Shown here: positions 8,389 to 17,114 of the stretch, one piece after another | Position numbering within the stretch: the stretch's first letter is position 1 | How the letters are laid out: each line of letters begins with the position of its first letter | DNA from: Meghimatium bilineatum | Lineage: Eukaryota; Mollusca; Gastropoda; Stylommatophora; Philomycidae | Direction: 5' to 3' | DNA length: 64,000 bases | Assembly (NCBI GenBank): GCA_034231615.1 | Contig: CM067309.1 | Coordinates: 28,295,661-28,359,660, forward strand | The notes under the pieces: model-generated | What the model was told of the DNA's origin: nothing | Database searches by the model: none | Seen by the model: only the letters and a program-made list of their open reading frames with translations | Position numbers and translations under genes: made by a program

Positions 8389-11043
8389 ATGGATCACTGC
8401 AGTTCACTACACATGCGATTTTTGAATGATTTGTGCAGAATTTGTGTAGGAAGAACATTATCTAAGAAAGATAAAAGGATGCAGAAGAAACCACGGTCCT
8501 GTAGCTTATATCAAAGTGACCTGGCTAGTATTTATGGGATACATATCATGGACGATAGTGAAACAAAACATTCAACCACATTGTGTGTCAAGTGTGTAAT
8601 GCGAAATCATAAACTCAAAATCAACAAGGATAGTAAATCTCTAGCTCGAGCCAAATTGATAGCTACTAACAGTGCCCACATCTGGATGGATTTTAATCCT
8701 AACCTAACTGTTTTAGAATGTTCCGTGTGTAGTCATCATCAAAGTATGAACTGTGGCAGCATAAAGAGAAAGAGAGTTTTTGATAATTCTGATAATGATC
8801 ATGATGTATCTGTGCCTGTGTTATTTCCTGCTACAGAAACAGAGGAAGATATTCTAATGCCAGTGACAGCAAGATTGTCTCCACAACTCACCAATAGTAA
8901 TAACAATCCAACAAATTTAACAGTACCCACAGCTCGCCGTTGTCTTCAATATAATAATGGAATATTTTCCACATTTGCAACAACTGCATATCCACAATGT
9001 AGCTATACCAGCACACCTTCCATATTTACACCTGCATTTGCACATCTTCACTATAACAGCACACCTTCCACATTTACAACACCTGCATATCCACAATGTA
9101 GTTATACCAGCACACCCTCCACATATTTTAGACCTTCAACGCCCAATAACATACACGATTCTGCTACATCTAGCATATATCCTGCAGTTACAACATGTAC
9201 AGTTTCTGAATTCAGAAAGTTAACATCAGACAGCGCCACTTCTCCCATGATGAAACATGACTTTAGTTTTAAAAAATCTATCAGCAAACCTATATCAGAA
9301 CCATTGACAAATAAGGAGGAATTATTACTCACACATCTAATTAGAAGGAAGCTTTACAACAACCCTAATAAACTTTTACGGTGCAAAACAGGAGGACAAC
9401 CTTTAGTGTTTCAAAGAATAATAGTTCCACGAAAACAAACAAATCTAATTGGCACACCAACAAAAAGAAGAAGAACTAATTTGCTATGCAGTGTACGGAA
9501 ACATATTGCAGGTCAGGCCAAAGATTCTTTAGAGAAGCAACACGTTGCTGAACTAAAGAAAATTCCTGCTAGACAACGATATGAAATTTGTGAGAGAGCA
9601 GGAATAAATGTAAAAATAGACATGGACGAGAAAAATGCACTGACCATGAAGGAAGCCACGGGGCTAACATGGAGCCAACTGAGAATCCAGAGGAAGTTCT
9701 TGAAGGAGGCTGGTTTGCATCTACCCCTTGAAAGATGTAAACGAAGTCTGGCAAAGAGTCTCGTGTCTGAACATGTTCAAGTAGAAACAAAAGAACTTAG
9801 AGTAGATAACATGCAAGTTGTATTTCCTTATGTATCAATTGTAGATATTCAGAAGTATGTAGTTAGTATATTAGACAAGCACGACAATTTAGGACAGTTG
9901 ACATGGCACGATAGACACATACCAGACAATGAAATTTGGGTGAAATTTGGAGGAGATCACGGTAAGAGCAGTTTAAAAACATTTTTACAAATAGGTAATA
10001 TAGACATACCTAATTCCAAATTCAATACCACTATGATAGGAATGGCAAAAATTAAAGACACTTATGACAACTTAACAGTTATGATAGCGGATCTTAGGGA
10101 AAACATTAAACAAGTAGAGGGAATAGAGTGGAAAGGGAAAAAGATAGTGACATTTCTGTTTGGGGATTATGACTTCTTATGTAAAGTATATGGATTGTCT
10201 GGAGCTCAAGGCACATTTCCTTGTTTGTGGTGCTTGCAAGAAAAACCAGACATACAGAAACCTCAAACAGTTATTCATGAACGAACACTTGCTATGCTGT
10301 ACACAGATAATCGTAGATTTAGAAAATATGGACTTGAGAGAAAGGAGTACGCAAAGTTGTATCACAATAGTATACATTCCCCATTGTTAGATATTGACAT
10401 TGATAGAGTCTGTCCACCATACTTACACATTCTTCTTGGTATAGTTCACAAACACCATACACTCTTAGAGATTGAAGCAGACACTATAGATGCAGCAATA
10501 GAACAGGATACCAGTGAAAACAGAAATAAAAAAGCAGAAACACTGTCCAGATATGGTAATAACTGGAAACTCTTTGAATGCAAGACTTCCGAAATGGAGC
10601 TCTTGCAAGGATGTGTTGTGTTTGAAACCGATCCTGTTCAAAAGGAAGTGTTCCAGACAAAACTGTCAGCATGTGAGGACACTTTGCATAACTTGCTTTA
10701 TGTTCCACTTACTACCAGGTCTGGTCCAGTGTGTTATAAACTAGACGAAATACTACACAAACATCATATTAACATACAATCATTTCACAGTAGATCTTTC
10801 AATGGCAACCACTGCAACAAATATCTCACAACACCAGTATACACTGACTTAACCAAGACAATTGTAGCAACAACAACCGAATATACATCCACATATTCAA
10901 TTATTGAGAAAGCATTCAAAGTTCGTAACCTGTTTGATGCTCTGAACAATGCATACAGTGATATACACAATTTAGTATCTCATTCACATCCCCTTACACA
11001 CAGTCTATCTCAGATATACAAGCATGCATTAAGACATACATGA
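8389..11043 (+). CDS. Transposase with RAG1-like N-terminal zinc region
   Basis: I chose the ATG at 8,389 because a splice acceptor lies right before it; upstream in-frame codons look intronic. The protein is 884 residues to the stop. Residues 16-19 CRIC, 66-69 CVKC and 111-114 CSVC followed by a KRKR cluster have the same order, spacing and context as the N-terminal zinc region of RAG1 (FCRIC, FCHNC, C..C, GLKRKS). Residues 190-250 are Pro/Thr/Ser-rich with a duplicated AYPQCSYTSTPS. The core has GGDHGKSS (D523), FGDYDF (D593/D595), SGAQGTFPCLWC (CxxC 612-615) and PPYLHILLG with later His, the layout of RAG1-like DDE transposases. The third acidic residue lies in the next frame (11,040-11,327). 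The role is cut-and-paste transposition in the nucleus. Confidence 0.8.
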   Translation: MDHCSSLHMRFLNDLCRICVGRTLSKKDKRMQKKPRSCSLYQSDLASIYGIHIMDDSETKHSTTLCVKCVMRNHKLKINKDSKSLARAKLIATNSAHIWMDFNPNLTVLECSVCSHHQSMNCGSIKRKRVFDNSDNDHDVSVPVLFPATETEEDILMPVTARLSPQLTNSNNNPTNLTVPTARRCLQYNNGIFSTFATTAYPQCSYTSTPSIFTPAFAHLHYNSTPSTFTTPAYPQCSYTSTPSTYFRPSTPNNIHDSATSSIYPAVTTCTVSEFRKLTSDSATSPMMKHDFSFKKSISKPISEPLTNKEELLLTHLIRRKLYNNPNKLLRCKTGGQPLVFQRIIVPRKQTNLIGTPTKRRRTNLLCSVRKHIAGQAKDSLEKQHVAELKKIPARQRYEICERAGINVKIDMDEKNALTMKEATGLTWSQLRIQRKFLKEAGLHLPLERCKRSLAKSLVSEHVQVETKELRVDNMQVVFPYVSIVDIQKYVVSILDKHDNLGQLTWHDRHIPDNEIWVKFGGDHGKSSLKTFLQIGNIDIPNSKFNTTMIGMAKIKDTYDNLTVMIADLRENIKQVEGIEWKGKKIVTFLFGDYDFLCKVYGLSGAQGTFPCLWCLQEKPDIQKPQTVIHERTLAMLYTDNRRFRKYGLERKEYAKLYHNSIHSPLLDIDIDRVCPPYLHILLGIVHKHHTLLEIEADTIDAAIEQDTSENRNKKAETLSRYGNNWKLFECKTSEMELLQGCVVFETDPVQKEVFQTKLSACEDTLHNLLYVPLTTRSGPVCYKLDEILHKHHINIQSFHSRSFNGNHCNKYLTTPVYTDLTKTIVATTTEYTSTYSIIEKAFKVRNLFDALNNAYSDIHNLVSHSHPLTHSLSQIYKHALRHT

Positions 11044-11327
11044 CACTGTACAGAAGATTCTTTCCTCAAAAAGTTATACCCAAACAGCACATTTTAGAAT
11101 TTCATTGTGTGCCATGGCTAGGCAGATACAGATTTGGTCTAGGATTTCATGGAGAGCAGGGCGGAGAGCTAATGCACTCTACAATAGGTAAAATAGAGCA
11201 AAGAGCATGGGCTATAAGGAATGAAACAAAACAAATGAAGTTTATAATGGAGACACATCTTCTTCAATTATCTCCTGATATGCAGGCCTCTCCAGCTTCT
11301 GGTCCCAAGAAGTCCAAGTCAAATTAG
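11040..11327 (+). pseudogene. Transposase C-terminal segment with catalytic Glu candidate
   Basis: It overlaps the stop of the main frame by ATGA and lies in the -1 frame. It reads MTLYRRFFPQKVIPKQHIL, then GLGFHGEQGGELMHSTIG, where the Glu of GGELMHS fits the last catalytic residue (compare the EGNESGNK block of RAG1). The frame is already transposase-like before its ATG (SDIQACIKTYM), so a frameshift, not a separate gene, is the simplest reading. Programmed -1 frameshifting cannot be excluded, since copy B has the same arrangement. Confidence 0.6.
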
Positions 11328-11529
11328 TTATAGTGGAATTAGGTTTGAATCATATTATACACAGATCACATGGCATATTATATGCATTTACAGTACGACA
11401 CATACACATCCCACACAATGACATCTACACATCCTACAGGAGGACGTTTACACAACTCACTGAATGACATCACACATTAGCTAATTAGTGGTTACTAAAT
11501 GTTCTAGTTCCGTTTTTTCATCAAAACTG
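11328..11529. other. Transposon 3' untranslated stretch
   Basis: I see no gene. AT-rich, with short repeats of ACACATCC and ATGACATC. Confidence 0.4.
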
Positions 11530-11790
11530 TTTTTCCAAAACAATTGTTTTTCAACCCTAAAAATCTTGATTTTCTGATTTTAATTTTTGCTATAAGTTGT
11601 CCTTTTCTACTCTTCCTGCATGATTGAAAACTTGTACATTACTTTTCTTGGCTGTCCATGCCTGGAAAAATGTTCATCATTCTTCTTAAAAACCGCATAT
11701 CAGATGACTCCACCTTATCCTGCACACTTAATTTTGTTTACTGTCCATGTTTCTCTTCCACAAAGAAGGATAGGCTGAATATTATATATT
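11530..11790 (-). mobile_element. LINE fragment nested in the transposon
   Basis: The - strand shows decayed LINE C-terminal sequence: ETWTVNK, then WTAKKSNVQVFNHAGR, a segment that follows the reverse transcriptase in many invertebrate LINEs. Several frame changes are visible, so it is old or was mutated before capture. Confidence 0.5.
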
Positions 11791-11873
11791 ATATTATATA
11801 TATTTACTATATATAATCATATATGATCATGTATCTCGATCTCCAGTATTATGTATCCAGATCGTTGTTACAT

Positions 11874-11883
11874 AATAAATAAA
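11874..11883 (+). terminator. Overlapping AATAAATAAA polyadenylation signals
   Basis: Two overlapping AATAAA hexamers in the 3' third of the transposon, about 550 bp after the transposase C-terminal segment. A plausible poly(A) signal only. Confidence 0.3.
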
Positions 11884-12118
11884 GATTGAGTTATACTCAT
11901 CTTTAAGATATTGGATGCAAGAAATGACAATTTACGGAATTTAATTTTGTTTTAAATAAAAATCATAAAGCAAAATATTCTGCAATCATTGTGTTCAGTT
12001 TGAAAGTGAAATATATTTTGTTGGTTGAGTGAAATGCTATTGCGAAACTGTGTGTGCATTTAACGTTATTATACTATACACTGTATTCGTTGCCACAAGA
12101 GAAGGAACTAAACAAAGT

Positions 12119-12420
12119 TAAGAGGTTCTAAAAACACTTAATATGAAGAAAGAATTACTAAGAGAAATCAAGATTAGACAAATAAAATATTTTGGACACA
12201 TTAAAGAAATGACACCTTATTGAAGACCTTACTTGAAGGTAAAGTCAAAGGGAAACGAGCACGAGGTAGACAGAGATACGCGATACGTGTGGGAGAATAA
12301 CATCACAAGATGGACAGGGTACAGTCTAGCAGAGTGCATCACCAAAACAAGAGGCAGGGGATGTTGAGATCTGTTGCAGCCAACCTTTGTTGCAGAAATG
12401 GTACTAGATGATGTCTACCT
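12119..12420 (+). mobile_element. LINE 3' tail, same family as 20,433-21,650
   Basis: Shares AAGAAAGAATTACTAAGAG, the TTATTGAAGACCTTACTTGA block and a terminal AGATGATG-type tail with the LINE at 20,433-21,650, the LINE at 58,245-58,890 and the copy B counterparts. This is a 5'-truncated insertion of the last 300 bp of that family inside the RAG1-like transposon. Confidence 0.7.
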
Positions 12421-12440
12421 GCCAAGTTTCTGGCTTGCCT

Positions 12441-12543
12441 CCCCTGATTTCACCAGGGGACAATTGAAGGGTTTCTCTTATTTCCCTTGAATTATCTAAT
12501 TGCAATTGAATTGACAGTGGGCGTGAACAGTGAACACGCCCAC
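12441..12543. repeat. Subterminal hairpins of the transposon
   Basis: CCCCTG/CAGGGG (12,441-12,446 with 12,454-12,459) and a perfect 9-bp stem GTGGGCGTG/CACGCCCAC (12,517-12,525 with 12,535-12,543) lie within 160 bp of the right end. They may be transposase-binding or structural sites. Confidence 0.6.
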
Positions 12544-12569
12544 CTCTGGTTTATTGATATCTCCTTAAA

Positions 12570-12598
12570 AACTAAAAGTCCATCCAGTCTCAGGTGTG
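12570..12598 (-). repeat. Right transposon end, 12-spacer RSS-like
   Basis: Read inward on the - strand: CACACCT (12,592-12,598), 12 bases, then ACTTTTAGTT (12,570-12,579). It is followed outside by TACT, matching the left flank. Confidence 0.7.
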
Positions 12599-12602
12599 TA
12601 CT

Positions 12603-15600
12603 TAGACCCTTTGTCGATGTCTTGTCGTAGGGCCCAAAACAGTGATATGTCTTTGCTGCATAGTGAGATCATCCCTATACCAGTATATTCGAGCTTGAAT
12701 AGACCTGGCTTTCGCTTATCGAATAGCCTAGCCTCGATGCATTGGGGACAGTCTTTAGGTGGGTCGAGTAAGAGGTCTATATGAGGCTGACAGGTTTCTC
12801 TAGGGAACCACTGATCGTAGACTCGTCGATATTCGGCCCTCATGCTAGGCTTAATGACGTCATGTAGACTGTCCGCAGATAGGGCTAAATAGAGAGAGAC
12901 CGTATCCATCTCTGTCACCTCAAAATCACTCCTGTCCACGAATCTATCGAGGAAGTCATAGTAAAACTCAAGCATCCTAAGCTTGGCATATTGGTACACG
13001 AAAAAACCAATCTGGATGGGTAAATCCCACTTCGTGTGCTGATACCGTGACTCAACCTCGTATAGATCAGGTCCAACCTCGACCATCTTCCTAAAGTAGG
13101 GGGTATTGACCAACTTGTCGGTCGCTGTAGGGGCCACATACACCACTTTAACATGTTTAGCTTTATAGGTGAGTGTTTTTCCATAAGCCGCATTCCCAAG
13201 TAATTTCATAGTATCACTTGTAATAGAAGCGGCTGGGGAGAGATCACCCTTACGACGAGCTCTAGTAACAGTATCACCAAACTGGCTGAACCATGCTACA
13301 GGTTCATACTCTATAACCTGATAGATGTATGTAACCACTAGACCGTGAGCCAGATACCAATTTATCAAGGGTGTGGCCAACAGGATTTTGTTACCAATAT
13401 AGCTCACAATAAGTCTTCGACGAGGTGTGGTCAATAGCTTGTTATCATTTGCGTATTTCTCAATCAGTGGGCCAATATCTGCCCGACTGACCTCAATATT
13501 TTTAAAGATGGGTGTCATCTCTGAAAAATACGCTTTCAAAGCCTCTGGGACATGAATATCACATTCAACAAGCCCAAAACACGAACCATCAACAACAGCT
13601 GCAATAATTTGGGTTTGTGTGGGTTTCGTGTATTTAGCGTAGGATGGTTTTTGCCTCGTAAATGCTGTTGCTAGAAAGTCTCTGACACGTTTCTCCGTCT
13701 TTTTTAATGCCTGCCACTCACACTCCCAACACTCGACAATACCGCCACCACACGTGTTAGCTATCGTTTGGCTGGTTCTACATGTAGCCAAATACAAATC
13801 AGCAAGCGGTTTTTTGTTGACTGGGTTGATGATATGGTCTTTGGTGATTGGACAGTTGGGGTGCCCGTGAAACATACAACCATGAAATTGGAAGGCCGTG
13901 CGTGTCATAGTACAATAGCCATCCACTGGAATATGAGCATCACCAACCCGGTGTTCCTTACCGTTGAATTGGGTGATAAGATCTGTGTTTCTCGTGTGAG
14001 CCATCCAAGCTAACCACTCCCTACATTGAATGGTGTACAGATTTCGCCTGTGCTGTTTAAAGCCATCGTCGTGTGTTCGGGTGATTGTAAAATCTGTGGG
14101 CATCTTCTGCATTAATGCCCACAAATAAAGAGCATTGGCGTCATACCCCTTAATGCTCTTAACCACCTTACCACCGCGTATGTATGTTTTATTCACCTCA
14201 TGGTGTCGATGAAAAATAATAGATGGCCCACCGGTGATGTTGTGACGTATGATGTTGTGTAGGTCTTTTTCATATGGGGCGCATAACGTAAAGACTATAC
14301 CGCGTGGTAGGGTTTTGAAAAGGTACCTTAGGGTGATACCCGGAACAGAGATGGCGTCCTTAAACATATCAATCCCAAGCGCAGCATAGAATTTAACCTG
14401 GCTGGAAAGGGCCTTCAACATAGGAGCGACATCTTTGTTGTTGTACCACTCGAGAAAATCCTGCAATTTCGTCATTTTATGTTCCCGACAGATTTTTTGG
14501 CAGTACGCATATTCTTCAACAGAAATGTTGGAATTTTTAAGTTTTAAGTAGAACGCCGAGTGTGGAGGTAAACAGGGTTCATTCAACTGCGCCATGTCTG
14601 TTACATACTCGTAACAGAAAAAACCTTTCTGTTCGACTACCTTGTAAGCTGCTAGATACTTACTGTAACTAAAACCTGGTGCAAGGTAATTGACAATATC
14701 CAAAAACTTTAATTCTTTCGTGGATATGCACATAAAATTATTATTTCGCTTGACAGCGAAGTCGAAGGCGCCATCTTCGCCGGGGTTTTTAAAAATACCG
14801 AGCGAAATATGGTTTAATCAAATTAACATCATACTTCCCTGAGTTAAACCCAATCACAGGCAGTTGCGCAAGATAGCCCTCTAGTCTACACAACTCTAAA
14901 AAATGCTCACCATCACGCAAGACCTTGAGATGATCGGCAAAACGTTCTTTTATGAGCTTTCCAGCGGCATCAGCGATTTCCACTAAATACTTCAGCACAC
15001 TATTGATCAGTTTCTGAGGGTCTCCTGTGCTGACGAAACAGACTGGGTCTTTCTTATCAGGGACATTGGATGCTACAGAACACGACATGGGGATGTGTTT
15101 TGCTATGTAGGTCGTGTTACTCGTTGACTTTGTAGCACAATCAGACGAGTCAAAATAGCATTCAAAGTCAAATGTAGCCCTGTAAGGATATATATAACCC
15201 GTATCTACCAACTCAAGTGGTAGAATTTTTGCCAGCTCATCAAAGACAGTGTCGTATGGGATGTAGACTCCACCTGGGTAGACCCCCGTGCTGATACCAC
15301 CCTTGCACGTTTTCTCGTGGCGGGTGAGCTTAAAGTTATCTTTCTAGACTTTCCCACATTTGGGACACCCAAAGGAGTGGCTAACTTGATCAATACTAGT
15401 AATGTACATAAAGTGCTCTTTATGTTGTAGGAGGTACATAATATTAGGAAATGTGCTACCGCTGCGGACTATTGGCACCAGGACATAAAATGCGTATACG
15501 TCAATATTAAGCTGGTAACAGTTCTCTAAGCTTGGAAGGATATCAAGCGTTACACCAGAAAAGGCAGTTTGTGGTTCTGTGTCTTGGTATGTGTACCAGT

Positions 15601-16134
15601 CACTTAATAAACTCTGTGTTGGTATGTTGAGTGCTCTAATGTTGTGTTTGTGATGGAGAGCTAAACAACGAAAAAAACAGAGATTGTCGTGATCAGGTGT
15701 GCCTGATGGTATGTTGTTCTGTAATATATTAATAGCCCTATTATTTTTATATGTGGGGGCAGTGTATCTAAAGAACAGCCTAGAGTATGGTTAGATAGAA
15801 AATAAAGATAAAATTCGGTGGCGCAAATATTTTCTAATTCATACTTGGTGTCGGGTCGCACACTAAGACCGACTTTAGTAGAGTTAGTTCATTTACAGTG
15901 CTAATAAAACGATCCATATCAGCGCTATTGTTTATCATCACCGGACTCGCCAACACAGAGGCGAGACCCGTGAAAAAAGCGCGGTTCTAGGGTCTCCTTA
16001 TGGCGGAGAATAATATGCTTTGTTAAACTAATCTTGTAACGTGTAGTTTGAGCGTTGTGTATTGTTATTAGTGTATCGTGCCAGTTGTTTATGTGTGGTT
16101 CTGTGGGTGAATGAAAAATTGTATGGTGCGCCAT
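12603..16134 (-). pseudogene. Polinton family B DNA polymerase, main part
   Basis: A protein-primed type PolB that replicates the element. Read from the N-terminus at the right, it shows YKISLTKHIILRHKE, a Cys-rich zinc segment, the exonuclease motif FDFECYF, GFNSGKYDVNLIKPYF, then polymerase blocks GYDANALYLWALMQKMP and LLGNAAYGKTL and a final CSK region. With the tail at 6,841-7,044, the span is about what a 1,200-residue Polinton polymerase needs. The gene is split by the nested transposon and is broken in several further places. Confidence 0.9.
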
Positions 16135-16204
16135 CTTTGTAAGTATGCGTGAATGGGTTTTAATTGTGTCCCAGTTGTCTATGTAAAGTTGTTAAATATC
16201 AGTC

Positions 16205-16251
16205 GGTAGCCCGACGAGCTCATCCAATTTATGTTTTTTAGCCGGGCTACC
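16205..16251. repeat. Inverted repeat GGTAGCCCG/CGGGCTACC
   Basis: A perfect 9-bp stem (16,205-16,213 with 16,243-16,251) with a 29-base loop between the polymerase start and the C2H2 gene end. Both genes are on the - strand, so it could mark the 3' end of the C2H2 transcript. It is kept in copy B. Confidence 0.6.
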
Positions 16252-16269
16252 CTCTGTTTCTACAGATCG

Positions 16270-16626
16270 TTATCTGGAAATCACATCAGGTGTTGTCTCT
16301 GTCGTTTTCAGCAGTCCTGCTGTTGGTGTAGCCATCGCCGTATCAACCATCGCTTGTGTTATTGTAGTGGTTTCCGGGATATCAGGCACAAGGGCCCGGT
16401 GTTCACCATTCATTTGTGTGGCCCCAGGCGTGACAATAACTTCACTGATGTGGGCGTGTTTAATATGGCGTGTTACAGCTGACGGGTACGCGTACATTTG
16501 GTTGCACCTTGTACATGGATAGCGTTTTCCACTGTGTGCACTAGCTTCATGGCGTTTAAGATTGGAGTTTCGTGTGAAAACGTTATTGCAAACACCACAA
16601 ACAAAGCTAGCTGGAATGATGGTGGC
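16270..16626 (-). CDS. Polinton C2H2 zinc-finger protein, fossil part
   Basis: The - strand encodes two classical fingers: FVCGVCNNVFTRNSNLKRH and YPCTRCNQMYAYPSAVTRH, then a Thr/Pro-rich tail to the stop at 16,270. The coding block starts right after TTCTTCCACAG, a good splice acceptor at 16,627, and no in-frame ATG precedes the fingers, so an upstream exon is inferred. DNA binding is the likely role. The gene lies upstream of the polymerase on the same strand. Confidence 0.65.
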   Translation of the reverse strand, partial: ATIIPASFVCGVCNNVFTRNSNLKRHEASAHSGKRYPCTRCNQMYAYPSAVTRHIKHAHISEVIVTPGATQMNGEHRALVPDIPETTTITQAMVDTAMATPTAGLLKTTETTPDVISR

Positions 16627-16782
16627 CTGTGGAAGAATATAATTTATATTGTCAGAAACCCATACCGACTATACACCATAGATATAAAACATATAAATAA
16701 AGAGCATAGATTATAGCTTGTATAACATTGTAATTAGTGGTTACATAATATTTAAAAAAAATAATTATAGTGCATATATTTA

Positions 16783-17114
16783 CATACATACGTACATACA
16801 TACGTACATACATACGTACATACATACATACATACATACATACATACATACATACATACATACATACATACATACATTCATACATACATACATACATACA
16901 TACATACATACATACATACATACATACATACATACATACATACATACATACATACATACATACATACATACATACATACATACATACATACATACATACA
17001 TACATACATACATACATACATACATACATACATACATACATACATACATACATACATACATACATACATACATACATACATACATACATACATACATACA
17101 TACATACATACATA
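16783..17114. repeat. (CATA)n microsatellite
   Basis: About 330 bp of nearly pure CATA/TACA with a few CGTA variants at the left edge. Long open frames here on both strands (repeating IHTY or MYVC) are artefacts of the repeat. Copy B has about 450 bp. Confidence 0.98.

Larger units (their letters stand above)
7045..12598 (+). mobile_element. DNA transposon with RAG1-like N-terminal transposase, copy A
   Basis: Bounded by CACACCTG and its complement CAGGTGTG, with TACT on both outer sides (7,041-7,044 and 12,599-12,602). It carries one long transposase gene on the + strand, preceded by a probable intron full of 201-bp repeats, and two short LINE insertions in its 3' third. The transposase N-terminus resembles RAG1 and recalls the N-RAG-TP elements reported from Aplysia. 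No RAG2-like (kelch) frame is present. The ends have 23- and 12-base spacing between a heptamer and a shared 10-mer. It is a plain DNA transposon, nested in the Polinton polymerase gene. Confidence 0.85.

Noticed and set aside
7045-12598. RAG2-like partner gene in the RAG1-like transposon
   Set aside because: No kelch-type frame on either strand; remaining space is repeats and LINE debris.
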